From: Euglena gracilis
Lineage: Eukaryota; Euglenida; Euglenophyceae; Euglenales
Length of the DNA stretch: 64,000 nucleotides
Direction: 5' to 3'
NCBI GenBank assembly: GCA_039621445.1
Contig: CP154955.1
Location: forward strand, 7,591,035 to 7,655,034
This document shows positions 11,401 to 20,999 of the stretch, piece by piece (the stretch's first letter is position 1; the number at the start of each line of letters is the position of its first letter). A program made the position numbers and the translations under genes. Below the pieces are notes generated by a model, which searched no databases, was not told the DNA's origin, and was given only the letters and a program-made list of their open reading frames with translations.

Positions 11401-11478
11401 GTTTTGGGGGGCAAATCCCTTTTGTTGCCCAACTGATTTGGGGGGCAAATCCCTTTTGTTGCCCACCCGTTTTGGGGG
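8455..11478. repeat. 77/112 bp satellite, main array (~3 kb)
   Basis: More than 30 units of two kinds are interspersed. One is the 77 bp unit; the other is about 112 bp, with an extra 35 bp block containing AACTCATTTGGGGGGCAAAT or AACTGATTTGGGG. Variants such as TTGCTGCCC against TTGTTGCCC, and truncated units (near 9,480-9,500, 10,735-10,750, 10,905-10,920, 11,170), mark sub-blocks. Long frames such as 11,013-11,951 run through the repeats in several registers and are not genes. Confidence 0.9.
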
Positions 11479-11484
11479 GCATGT

Positions 11485-11865
11485 CTTGGGGTGGGGGTCG
11501 ACCATGGTCGCCCTTCAAAAGGGGGGGTTTCCCGTCATGGGGTGGGGGTCGACTATGGTCGCCCTTCAAAAGGGGGTGGTTTCCCGTCGTGGGGTGGGGG
11601 TCGACCATGGTCGCCCTTCAAAAGGGGGGGGTTTCCCGTCGTGGGGTGGGGGTCGACCATGGTCGCCCTTCAAAAAGGGGGGGGGTTCCCGTCGTGGGGT
11701 GGGGGTCGACCATGGTCGCCCCTGAAAAGGGGGGAGTTCCCGTCATGGGGTGGGGGTCGACCATGGTCGCCCTCGGTCGACCCCCACGACCGAATACGGC
11801 CTGGCCTCGGTCGACCCCCACGACCGAGGGCGACCGTGGGTGGACCATGGTCGACCCCCACTACC
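11485..11865. repeat. ~60 bp GGTCGACC tandem repeat, right copy
   Basis: Six units carry GGGGTGGGGGTCGACCATGG, TCGCCCTTCAAAAGGGG and TTTCCCGTC. This is the reverse complement of the array at 5,625-5,955. The last units change to CGGTCGACCCCCACGACCGA. Confidence 0.8.
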
Positions 11866-12044
11866 CCCCCCCCCCAGGATGTAGCTACCCCTCTGGTAAA
11901 ACACCTTCTCCGGTTACCGTTTTCTGTGTGGGGATGAATTGGCAAAAATAGGACAAATTGTCGACCAAAGTCAGCACATAGTCAAAACCATTGTAGGGTC
12001 CATTTGCACAAAATCCAAACACAAAACTTCACTGCTCACTGTTC

Positions 12045-12380
12045 TTGCCATGCGCGCATATGTAATGCCACGCGCACCGTAAACAAAACAGTCCTAAGGC
12101 GCCTTCGGCGCCCTTGGGCTTCCACGCGGGGGGGGGGGCGCGGCCGCCCCCCCCCAACTCCAGCACCCCCCCCCGCCCTCCAATAACAAAATCCCTTCCG
12201 GGGGGTAACCGACCCAGGGCCATGCGCGCATGTAATGCCACGTGCACCGTAAACAAAACAGTCCTAAGGCGCCTTCGGCGCTGTTGGTCGTCTAGCGGGG
12301 GGGGGGGGCGACAGCCCCCCCCCCCCCCCGCACCCCCCCCTCCAATAACAAAATCCCTTCCGTGGGGTAACCGACCCATG
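12045..12380. repeat. Copies of the 150 bp-unit repeat near right end of element 2
   Basis: Two units with ATGCGCGCAT, CAGTCCTAAGGCGCCTTCGG, GTCGTCTAGCG and AACAAAATCCCTTCCG, separated by C runs, mirror the copies at 4,975-5,300. Downstream, 12,540-12,860 is nearly identical to 4,240-4,553, the right end of element 1. Confidence 0.75.
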
Positions 12381-12870
12381 GGGCCCCCCAATTTTTTTGG
12401 GCTTTGGCACCAAACGAAAGTGGCCACTTTCAGGGGGTAAAGCAAATTTGACAAAAAAATTTGGCCACTTTTGGGGGGTGAGGGTATTCCCCCCCCCCCC
12501 CCCCCCGCTGCCGCCCACCTCGCCCCCCCCCCCCCCGGACCCCAGTACCGCCCTCTTGACAAAGTAACGTAAGCATTGTCTGATTTCGTGCAAGATCCTA
12601 AAAGCAGAAAAAGGAATTTTCGATATAAAATTTCATGTTTTTCTCTGAGGGAAATTTTTCCTTCACAGGGGGGGGGGCTTAAAAATCTTCTGAGGGGGGG
12701 GGGGGGGTCGAATTATTGGTGGGCGCTAGCGAACGGTCCCTCAGACCACCAACGGTCGCTAGCGACCGATCGCCAGAATTCGGTCGCTAGCGACCATGGT
12801 TGCTAGCGACCGGTCGCTAGCGACCACCAAAAGTTCCATGGCCAATTTTCCGCTCGGAGCCAACCACTGG

Positions 12871-13048
12871 AGGTCGGGCCGACCAGGTCGGCCCGACCTC
12901 CAATCAACCGCATTACCCCCCCCTTTTTTTGATATTTAACCCCCCCCTCAAAACTTGATTCTCTTAATTTGGCTGAAAATGCATAAAAACGCATTGGAAT
13001 GACCTCCAAACTGGCAAAAAAACGTCCCATTTTTGAAAAAAAATTGAT
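12871..13048. other. GGTCG palindromes and AT-rich spacer, no gene
   Basis: GGTCGGGCCGACCAGGTCGG continues immediately outside element 2 and is followed by C runs and AT-rich sequence. This is probably half of an older palindromic end, with the other half at about 4,700-4,770, interrupted by element 2. Confidence 0.5.
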
Positions 13049-14040
13049 CAGAGTTAGGGTTAGGGATAGGTTTAGTAGGGTTAGGGATACAGTTAGGGTT
13101 AGAGTTAGGGTTAGAGTTCGGGCCAGGGATATGGTTTGAGTTTGGGTTGGGGAACGGTTAGGGTTAGGGATACAGTTAGGGTTACGGTTATGGATACAGA
13201 TAGGGTTCGGGTTCGGGTTAGAGTTAGGGTTAGGGATACGGTCAGGGTTAGGGTCAGAGTTAGGGTTAGGGATACGGCTAGGGTTTCGGTTAGGGTTAGG
13301 GTTAGGGTTTAGGATAGAGTTAGAGTTAGGGTTAGGGATACGGTTGGGGCTGGGGATTAGGGTTAGGGTTAGGGATACGGTTAGTATTACGGTTATGGTT
13401 AGGGTTAGGGAACGGTTAGGGTTAGAGTATGGTCAGAGTTAGGGTTAGAGTTAGGGTTAGAGTTAGGGTTAGAGTTCGGGCCAGGGATGCAGTTTGAGTT
13501 TGGGTTTGGGATACGGTTAGGGTTAGGGATACAGTTAGGGTTAGGGATACGGATAGGGTTCGGGTTAGGGTTAGGGTTAGGGTTAGGGTTAGGGATACGG
13601 TTAGGGTTAGGGCTAGGGTTAGAGTTAGGGTTAGGGATACGGTTAGGGTTTCGGTTAGGGTTAGAGTTAGGGTTACGGTTAGGGTCAGGGATAGGGTTAG
13701 GGATATGGTTAGGGCTTCAGTTAGGGTTACGGTTGGGGATTCGGTTAGGGATTCGGTTAGGGTTAGAGTTAGGGTTACGGTTAGGGTTAGGGATAGGGTT
13801 AGAGTAAGGGTTAGGGATACGGTTAGGGTTAGGGACAGGGTTAGAGTTAGGGTTAGGGATGCGGTTAGGGCTGGGGATTAGGGTTAGGGTTAGGGATACG
13901 GTTAGTGTTACGGTTATTGTTAGGGTTTGGGATGCGGTTAGGGTTAGAGTTCGGGCCAGGGATACGGTTTGAGTTTGGGTTGGGGATACGGTTAGGGTTA
14001 GGGATACAGTTAGGGTTAGGTTAGGGATGCGGTTAGGGTC
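13049..14040 (+). repeat. Interstitial degenerate TTAGGG repeat (~1 kb)
   Basis: Nearly the whole segment is made of GTTAGGG units with variants such as GATACGG, GTTCGGG and GTTAGAG. The G-rich strand is the plus strand. Degeneracy argues for an old interstitial tract rather than an active chromosome end. If it derives from telomeres, the host telomere repeat would be TTAGGG. The ORFs of Gly-Leu or Thr-Leu repeats in this block are artefacts. Confidence 0.85.
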
Positions 14041-14059
14041 AATGCACACACACAAAGAT

Positions 14060-14462
14060 TTTGTTGGGGTGTGCTACTAAGTTAGCACAAAGGGCGTTTG
14101 TTGGGGGGCGCGTTTTGACCATCCTTGCCTTGCACACACAAAAGGATTTTGTTAGGGTGCGCGTTTTGGCCACCCTTGCCTTGCACACACAAGGGGATAT
14201 TGTTATTTTGGGCGGGGGGGGGTCCGGGGGGGGCGGCAGCGCCCCCCGGAGGAGGCCGTAGGCCGACTAAGTTAGCACAAAGGGAGTTTGTTGGGGGGCG
14301 CGTTTTGGCCATCCTTGTCTTGCACACACAAAAGGATTTTGTTGGGTGCGCGTTTTGGCCACCGTTGCCTTGCACACACATGGGGGTTTTGTTTTTTTTG
14401 GGGGGGGGGGGTCGGGGGGGGCGGCCGCCCCCCCCCCCCCCCGGAGGAGACCGTAGCCTGAC
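14060..14462. repeat. Two ~195 bp tandem units (CTTGCACACACAA)
   Basis: Each unit contains AAGTTAGCACAAAGGG, GCGCGTTTTGGCCA, two copies of CCTTGCACACACA, and ends in a G/C run with CCCGGAGGA or CCCCGGAGGAGG. The units abut the telomere-like block. Confidence 0.7.
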
Positions 14463-14624
14463 TAAGTTCATTAGGGAGCGAATTATGGCAATCCTTTTTC
14501 TCCTTCTTTTTTTTAATACGGGACGTTTTTTTGCCAGTTTCAAGCTCATTCCAATGTGTTCCAGTGCATTTTGAGTCAAATTTTATTGAATACTGAATCA
14601 AGTTTTCGGGTTAAATTTCTATAC

Positions 14625-14728
14625 AAAAATCGACCGACACTAACAGATTCAGCAGGGGCGCCGGGCGCGAGCGAGCGAAGCGAGCCGCCCGGCGCCCCTG
14701 CTGAATCTGTTAGTGTCGGTCGATTTTT
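14625..14728. repeat. Perfect 43 bp-arm inverted repeat, 18 nt loop
   Basis: Arms 14,625-14,667 and 14,686-14,728 are exact reverse complements over 43 bp (starting AAAAATCGACCGACACTAAC). The loop is CGAGCGAGCGAAGCGAGC. The arm sequence ATCGACCGACACTAAC is the same motif that is tandemly repeated at 14,840-14,960. Confidence 0.95.
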
Positions 14729-14730
14729 CT

Positions 14731-15352
14731 AAAACCTATTTTGTCTGGGCCCGACGCCTGTCTTGATATTCATTCGACCGACCGCCTGGACGGAAATATG
14801 GTCAAAAAAGTGGTTTTTGGCCCATTAACGGGCGCCTGAATGGAAATCGACCGACACTAACGGGCGCCTGAATAGAAATCGACCGACACTAACGGGCGCC
14901 TGAATGGAAATCGACCAACACTAACGGGCGCCTGAATGGAAATCGACTGACATAAACGGTTTCCGATGTCTTGGAAATCGACCGACCTTTTGTGTCCTTT
15001 TTTTGAATGCCCTTTTGTTCCGTTTCGGGACATTTTAGGTTTCAGCCTGAAATCCGTTAATGTCGACCCAACCTTTTGTTCCCTTTTTCGGAATGCAGCT
15101 TTTCTTCCATTTTGAAAGAAACAATCTCTACATCAAGAACTGTGTCTTAAACGCAGACTCTGCATTTTTTCGGAATGCATTTTTTCTTCCATTTTGACAA
15201 GAACAATCTCCATCTCAAGAACTGTGCCTGAAACGCAGACTCTGCATTTTTTTAGAAACACAGATTTTGACCAAAGCCATGTTGCCAGGAACACAGCCTT
15301 GCAATAGAATAGAATTGCAATACAGGCGTCGAGCCCAGAAAATAGGTTTAAC
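14731..15352. mobile_element. TIR-bounded element with 37 bp minisatellite
   Basis: The left edge AACCTATTTTGTCTGGGCCC with GACGCCTGT and the right edge ACAGGCGTCGAGCCCAGAAA with ATAGGTTT are inverted copies. Inside, 14,820-14,960 holds four units of about 37 bp with GGGCGCCTGAATGGAAATCG. Two imperfect copies of TTTTTTCGGAATGCATTTTT / AGAACTGTGTCTTAAACGCA follow. The end motif CAGGCGTCGGGCCCAGAAAA recurs alone at about 15,790, 16,125 and 22,620. No target duplication was identified. Confidence 0.55.
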
Positions 15353-15654
15353 ATGGCCAAATCACTCCTCACCCAAAAGCTTTTCTTTCAGATGACCAGT
15401 GATAACAACTGGTTCAGGGTAAATTTGCCGAATGCTTTTTCTGAAGTCCCAGAAAATGATAATCTTCAGCTCCGTCCTTCCGTCTGTTCCATCCAAAGTT
15501 CAGCCAGCTGTGATCACCTGACCACAAAATTTGGTTTTTTTCTGGTCCATAACGCCTCCACAACCCCATAGGACCAAAAATGTCTTCAAAAAAGGGAGAT
15601 CCAAAATGTCCAAAAAGTCACTAAAAATTCCCAATCTGACCAGCAACAGATTTC

Positions 15655-15745
15655 AATGGAATGGAAATCGACCGACATAAACGGGCGCCTGAATGGAAAT
15701 CGACTGACATAAACGGGCGCCTGAATGGAAATCGACTGACACAAA
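15655..15745. repeat. Additional GGGCGCCTGAATGGAAATCG units
   Basis: Three units of the 37 bp repeat, with GACTGACATAAACG in place of GACCGACACTAACG, precede a CAGGCGTCGGGCCCAG end motif. This suggests a second, decayed copy of the element at 14,731-15,352. Confidence 0.65.
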
Positions 15746-15814
15746 CAATTTCAGGCTGAAATCCGTTAATGTCAGTAGAATTTCAAGACAGGCGTCGGGC
15801 CCAGAAAATAGGGG

Positions 15815-16130
15815 GGTAGATTTGGCCTGGGGGGGGGGGGTTGTGGGCAGACCCTAGGGTCGCCAAAGGTCGCCATGGTCGCCAAAGGTCGTGGGCAGGT
15901 CGATGTCAAAAAATGCGCTCCACGGCAAAGTAGCGCAACATACACACAAAAGGTGTTGCACACACAAGGGATTTTTTTTTTTTAGGGCCCTGGAACAGTT
16001 GCCTACGCCGCTACAATGCAAAAAAGACTGAGTAGGAAATACCCATAGCGACCTTTGGCGACCTTTGGCGACCGTGGGCAGACCCTAGGGTCTGCCCACA
16101 AACCCCACCCCCCCCAGGCCTGATCCGGGA
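15815..16130. repeat. Fold-back with GTGGGCAGACCCTAGGGTC ends
   Basis: The left arm has GGCCTGGGGGG and TTGTGGGCAGACCCTAGGGT. The right arm has AGGGTCTGCCCACAAACC and CCCCCAGGCCTGATC, its reverse complement. Each arm also carries GGTCGCCAAAGGTCGCC-type repeats. The centre (about 15,910-16,040) is AT-rich. Confidence 0.6.
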
Positions 16131-16449
16131 GCCCAGAAAATAGGTTTTAATACACAAATTGTGGCTGAGCCCAGATTTCAGCCTGAAAACGTGTTCATCC
16201 AGGGGGCCCCCGAAGGGGGCCCCCTGAAAACGTGTCATTGCCACAGATGCCCTCATTGAAAACGTGTCACCCCCCCCCCGAGATTTTTTCGTCCCCCCCG
16301 AGGATTTTTGACTCAAAATTTTTTTGAACCCCCCCCCGCCGAAGGAAGTTACCCTCCAATTTTTTTTTGCACTTTGTGGAAGAATTCTTTCAGATTAAGG
16401 ACCCAACTTTTCATTGAACTTTTGGGTGTTTTTGTTGTTGGACATCGCT

Positions 16450-16985
16450 ACTGTCTTGCCGCCTTCGGGCGGCCAAACAAACCCAAAACTCATGGTCGGA
16501 GGGGAAAAAGTCTTCCTTCATCCAAACTGAAGTTGTTGTTTGTGAATATCTCCACTCCCGTCTCGCCGCCCTTTGGGTGGCAACAGGAAACACATGTATC
16601 TTGCCTTGGCTTCTAATGTTTAATTTTTAAAAAGAGCAAACCATTTCTGTTGACAAATTTGGCTCTTTTGGGGGAATGTTCTTGGGAAATTTCACTACCG
16701 TCCAGCCGCCCTTCGGGTGGCAATATATTTTTTTGTTCCATACAAAATGGAGGGCTCTTTTTTCGCATTTTGCACTCGTTTGAAATCCCAAAACACAAAA
16801 GGCAACACCGTCTTGCCGCCCGTTGGCAGCTTGAAAGCTTTCAAATTATGATGGTGTCAAAATCTCAAATTGGCATGATGTCAAAAAATTGCCACAATTT
16901 TTTTTGTTACGTTCAATGCCTTCTTTCAAAAAAGTGCTACCGTCTTGCCGCCCGTCGGGCAGCAAAAAGAAAACAACACATACAA
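16450..16985 (+). repeat. Five periodic CCGTCTTGCCGCC hairpins
   Basis: Near-identical motifs (CTACCGTCTTGCCGCCC plus CGGGCGGC or GGGTGGCAA) start near 16,450, 16,556, 16,696, 16,807 and 16,939. That is 105-140 bp apart, with unrelated AT-rich spacers. Each motif forms a GCCGCC-TTCG-GGCGGC stem-loop. One inverted copy lies at 32,515-32,560 (GCCGCCCAAAGGGCGGCGAG). Function unknown. Confidence 0.6.
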
Positions 16986-17468
16986 ACAACATTGGTAACA
17001 GGGGTTTTTTCAGTCGTGGAGGGGGGGGGGGGGTCGGGTGAGTGGGGCCCCCCCCGCCCCCCCCCCCCCCCCCCGGGGGTCACCCCAGAGGGGGAGTGGG
17101 ATATACTTTTCGGCGCCTTTGGCGCCGAAAATTTTTGAAAAAGTGCTATTTTTTGGAATTTTTTTGTTTATGGACGGTGCTAACTTCGCTTCTGGCCCAG
17201 GATCTCCCCCCCCCCCCCCCCCCGAGAAAAAATTGTTTCTACACCGCTGACAATGGGTGTCTGATTGTCTTGTCTTCGGCGCCTCGCTCGGGTCCCCCCA
17301 TGTTTTTAACCCTAGTTGGGCGGCTCTTTGCGGCAGCTGGTGCCTTGGAGGGGCCAATTCATCACGTTTCTGACCAGCCGGCTGCAGTGGCCCCGGGCGG
17401 ATTTCCGGTGGTCGCCATCGAGGTGGTCGGGCCGACCTGTGGTGGTCCGGTCGACCATGGTCGGCCCG

Positions 17469-18276
17469 GGCCCCGAGCGAGAAATTGGTGATGGACTTTT
17501 TGGTGGTCGCTACCGACTAGTCTATCGACTAGTCGGTAGCGACCATTGGTGATCGGGCCGACTAGTCGGCCCGACCCCCAATTTTAAGTCCACCCCCCCC
17601 TTCAAAAAAGTTTTTAAGCCCCCCCCCCCTCGAAAAAAAATTCATTCAAATTTGCAGGAAAATGACTCGAAACCCACCCCAATGCCTTCCAAACCCTCCA
17701 TTCGGGGGTCAATTTGCAAAAAAATTGAGTAATACCTTCTCTTTGCACCTGTTCTGTGAAACCATGGCCCTGGGTCGGTTACCCCCCGGAGGGGATTTTG
17801 TTATTGGAGGGCGGGGGGGGGGTGCGGGGGGGGGGGCGGCAGCCCCCCCCCCCGCTAGACGACCAAGGGCGCCGAAGGCGCCTTAGGACTGTTTTGTTTA
17901 CGGTGCACGTGGCATTACATGCGCGCCTGGCCCTCGGTCGGTTACCCCCCGGAGGGGATTTTGTTATTGGAGGGCGGGGGGGCGGCAGCCCCCCCCCCCC
18001 GCTAGACGACCAAGGGCGCCGAAGGCGCCTTAGGACTGTTTTGTGCCGCTGTGCCTGGCCCTGGGTCGGTTACGAGACTTTTTGTGGGTTTCGAGTCATT
18101 TTACTTCATATTTCAATGAAGAAATTTGGAGGGGGGGGGGCTTAAAAAATTTTTAGAGGGAGGGGTGGACTTAAAATTGGTGGTCGGCCCGACCACCAAT
18201 GGTCGGTAGGATTGGTCGGTACCGACTAGTCGGCCCGACCACCAAAAAGTCCATCACCAATTTCCCGCAATGAGCC
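17469..18276. mobile_element. Mutator-like fold-back element 4 (inner, 808 bp)
   Basis: Flanked by perfect 9 bp repeats GTCGGCCCG (17,460-17,468 and 18,277-18,285). It starts GGCCCCGAGCGAGAAATTGG and ends in the inverse of this (CCAATTTCCCGCAATGAGCC). The ends hold GGTCGGTAGCGACC- and CGACTAGTCG-type palindromes, followed by CTTAAAAA tracts. The interior holds two copies of the 150 bp-unit repeat (17,760-18,070). It is inserted inside the left terminal repeat of element 3, and removing it restores that repeat. Confidence 0.75.
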
Positions 18277-18686
18277 GTCGGCCCGACCTGGTCAGGCCGA
18301 CCATCATTTTTTTTGCACTACCCCCCCCCCTTCTGGAGATTTAAGCCCCCCCCCCCCCCCCTGCGGAAAAACATTGTCTTTGCATATACCTATAAACTGG
18401 GGCAACCTGGCGTGCATAAACGCATGGCCGTCATTGCCGTGCTCAAGGGGATTTTTTTTTACTGCCTTTTTTCTGCCTTTTTACTGCTTTTTCTTGCCCT
18501 TTTTTACTGATTTTTTCTCCCTGCCAGTCGACCTAGGGCGCCGAAGGCGCCCTGCAAAAGAATTTGCTGCTGGCGTTTTCCTGTGTCCAAAAAGAATTTA
18601 TGAGGTTATTTGAAGGAGTAGGGTTAGGGTTACGATTCTTATCCAAACAGCAGAACATTTCCCACTCAACGTTGTTAGATTGGTCT

Positions 18687-18997
18687 CTACAAGGTACCCA
18701 GCGAACCCAAAGAGCCGCCCAACTAGGGTTAAAAACATGGGTGGACCCGAGCGAGGGTCCCCCCATGTGTATTACCCCCCCCCCCCCATATTGTCCCCCC
18801 CCCCCCATATTGTCCCTCGGCCCCGGCCGACGGGGTTTTTTTTTGGCTCGGCCAATGAAATTCCTTTGGTTCCCCCATATTGTCCCCCCCCATATTGTCT
18901 GGTCGGGCCTCCCGTGGGGAGGTCGGTGGGACAATAAGGGGGGGGGGGTGGTAACCCCAGTTGGGCGGCTCTTTGGGGTAGCTGGTACCTTGTAGGG
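18687..18997. mobile_element. TIR element (ATTGTCCC interior)
   Basis: Inverted ends of about 45 bp: CTACAAGGTACCCAGC...CCAAAGAGCCGCCCAACT on the left and AGTTGGGCGGCTCTTTGG...GCTGGTACCTTGTAG on the right. The interior has ATATTGTCCCCC repeats and a GGTCGGGCCTCCCG core shared with 5,430-5,590. A lone right end of the same family is at 17,308-17,346, followed by the same flanking sequence (CAATTTATCACGTTTCTGA). Confidence 0.65.
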
Positions 18998-19069
18998 CCC
19001 AATTTATCACGTTTCTGAACAGCCGGCTGTAGTCCTCAAAATTGGAATTTTTCTAAGCTGGTTAATGAA

Positions 19070-19320
19070 GGAGTAGGGTCAGGGTCAGGGTCAGGGTTCG
19101 GATTAGGGTTATGTATAGGGTTAGGGTCAGGGTTTCGGGTTAGGGTTGGGGTTAGGGTTCGGGTTATGTTTAGGGTTAGGGTTGGGGTTAAGGTTAGGGT
19201 TAGGGTTAGGTATAGGGTTTGCTTTAGGGTTAGGGTTAGGGTTAGGGTTAGGGTTGGGTATAGGTTCAGGGTTCGGATTAGGGTTAGGTCAGGATTAGGG
19301 TAAGGTGTAGGGTTAGGGTT
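19070..19320 (+). repeat. Interstitial TTAGGG-type repeat
   Basis: GTTAGGG units with GGTCAGG, GTTCGGATTAGGG and GTATAGGG variants. The block is followed directly by the hairpin repeat at 19,325-19,470. The same order appears inverted at 36,245-36,720. Confidence 0.85.
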
Positions 19321-19324
19321 TGTG

Positions 19325-19470
19325 TCAAGAACCGTGTTTGGGCCAAGAGTTAGGGGGAGCCCAGGGGCGGGGACCGCGGCGCCTTTGGCGCCGCGGTCGC
19401 CCCTGGGCCCCCCTAAAACCTTGGCCCAAAACACTGTTCTTGTCTGAAACCGTGTTTTGGGCGAAGATTT
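19325..19470. repeat. Inverted copy of the AAACCGTGTTTGGGC hairpin repeat
   Basis: Begins CAAGAACCGTGTTTGGGCC, has the GGCGCCTTTGGCGCC core, and ends in GAAACCGTGTTTTGGGCGAA. It is homologous to 2,642-2,832 and 36,245-36,435. Confidence 0.75.
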
Positions 19471-20084
19471 ACTGTCATTGGAAAAAATGACATCCGGAAA
19501 AAATAACATCTGGAAAAAATAACATCTGAATAAATAACATCCAGAGAGGCTTGTCAAAAGGCACTAAAAGGTTATCTAGTTCCAGCGCTTCAGTCACCCG
19601 GACTGCGCCATTGTTTAGGTGGAGGGAGTGCAAGGCATTGCAAAAAAAAAAACTGGAGCGCACACCAGACATTTACCTACACCCCCCCACGAGTCATTGC
19701 CAGTTTCCCCTCAGGACCCCCACAGGACAGGGTCCTGGGGGGGGAACTGGCCATAAATGCCCCCCACACACTCCACACTTGACCAGTGTGGGCTTAAGGC
19801 AGGTGGGAGGGTCGGACTCCCCCCCGGTCCAGGAGGGGGGGTCGGGCATATATTGCAATAACTGGGTGATCCCAACACAAACGAATAGCATCTGGTATGA
19901 GAGTATCCAGAGCATAACCCATGAAACGGTACATTCTTTACTTCAAAAAGGCAAGGATGGAATGCAAGCTTGATGGACAGCCTCGTCCTTTGGTAATGAT
20001 TGTCACAGTCGTTCGTGTTCTTCATCCCACATCCTATCCACTTTATACATCTTATCTATTTTTTTTTGTGTCTTAAGGATTTAC

Positions 20085-20780
20085 GACCTTTTTTTATAAT
20101 TTAAACGTTGCAGTTTCATTTTGGTTCTTTTGATTTTGATTGTATATTATCAAATTGCTCCTTGACCAATGTTGCATTGACGCTGAGTTACGTTGTTTGA
20201 TTTGTGCTCTATTCTGCCCCTTTTCGAAAGATTTTTTTGTGCATTTTTTTTTGCGCTTTTTTTCCCATTTCCCCACCTTTTTTTACACTTTTTGGATGCA
20301 TTTTATCCATATTCAAGAAAAAACCTTTGGGTGATGAGGTGTGGGTACTCATCCAATGATGACGAGGACACTAGGGTTTTCAGAGACCCCGCATCGAATC
20401 TTTTTCCCCTGGTCACAAGTACGGGGCACGAGGGCTGACATTGTTGGTTATGGTGAACAGAGAGTGACGCCTTGCTCATGCATTTTTTTTGACGAAAAAT
20501 GCCTTCATTTCAGCTGTTTTTGGTGATTTTGGTTAAATTTTGGGTTCATTGTTGGAAATTTTTCTAAGTCCTTTTTCCCTTAGGAATGTACAAACTCAGT
20601 GCATTTTTTGCGCACTTTTTTGCGCATTTTTGCGCATTTTTTCCGAGGGCCGCCCAGCGCATTCCCCCCCCCCCCCGCAGGGGGGTCCTGCAGGACCCCC
20701 CCCGGTGCCTGGGCTCCTTTGTTATTTGAGGGGGGTGCGGGGGGTGACCACGTGACTCACAAAGACGACTCAGTTCTGTT
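20085..20780. repeat. Inverted segmental duplication, left copy
   Basis: From CAGTTTCATTTTGGTTCTTT to CAAAGACGACTCAGTTCTG this DNA is the reverse complement of about 35,270-35,950, with high identity. With the telomere-like and hairpin blocks beside it (19,030-19,470 against 36,245-36,720), the two loci form an inverted duplication interrupted by indels. The AT-rich interior gives short frames on both strands and no recognisable protein. Confidence 0.85.
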
Positions 20781-20999
20781 TTCCCCGGGGGGGGGGGGGG
20801 CTTAAATCTCCAGAAGGGGGGGGGGTAGTGCAAAAAAAATGGTGGTCGGCCCGACCACCACAGGTCGGGCTGACCATGGTCGGCCGGACCACCACAGGTC
20901 GGCCCGACCACCCCGACGGCGACCACCGGAAATCCGCACGGAGCCGGCTGTAGTCCTCAAAATTGAATTTTTTCTAATCCAGTTAATGAAGGAGTAGTT

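Larger units (their letters stand above)
4780..12861. mobile_element. Mutator-like fold-back element 2 (8.1 kb) carrying satellite DNA
   Basis: The left end (4,780-4,955) and right end (12,676-12,861) are long imperfect inverted repeats of the same type as element 1. They begin GGCTCATTGC, end CGGAGCC, and hold tandem GGTCGCTAGCGACC palindromes. The flanks match as a 9 bp duplication with one mismatch: GACCACTGG at 4,771-4,779 and AACCACTGG at 12,862-12,870. The interior holds further layers in rough mirror order: 150 bp-unit copies near both ends, GGTCGACC repeats inside those, and a 77/112 bp satellite in the middle. No transposase was recognised. The sequence outside both flanks is again GGTCG palindrome DNA, so element 2 probably inserted into another member. 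Confidence 0.65.
17389..20945. mobile_element. Mutator-like fold-back element 3 (outer, 3.6 kb)
   Basis: The left end (from GGCCCCGGGCGGATTTCCGG) and right end (to CCGGAAATCCGCACGGAGCC) are inverted copies. They continue into GGTCGGCCCGACCACC-type palindromes and then TTTTGCACTACCCC/CTTCTGGAGATTTAAG, seen left at 18,290-18,350 and right at 20,790-20,850. Flanks are GGCTGCAGT (17,380-17,388) and GGCTGTAGT (20,946-20,954), a 9 bp duplication with one mismatch. A related unoccupied sequence (AGCCGGCTGTAGTCCTCAAA) is at 19,020-19,040. The left end is itself split by element 4. No transposase frame was seen. Confidence 0.7.

Noticed and set aside
6685-11951. Many frames of 100-312 codons on both strands
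   Set aside because: They are translations of the 77/112 bp satellite and GGTCGACC repeats. Several registers are open at once and the peptides repeat the same blocks.
13487-14055. Gly-Leu and Thr-Leu repeat proteins
   Set aside because: They are readings of degenerate TTAGGG repeat DNA.
14820-14960. CRISPR-like direct repeats of about 37 bp
   Set aside because: The units are contiguous without unique spacers, and the context is eukaryotic repeat DNA.
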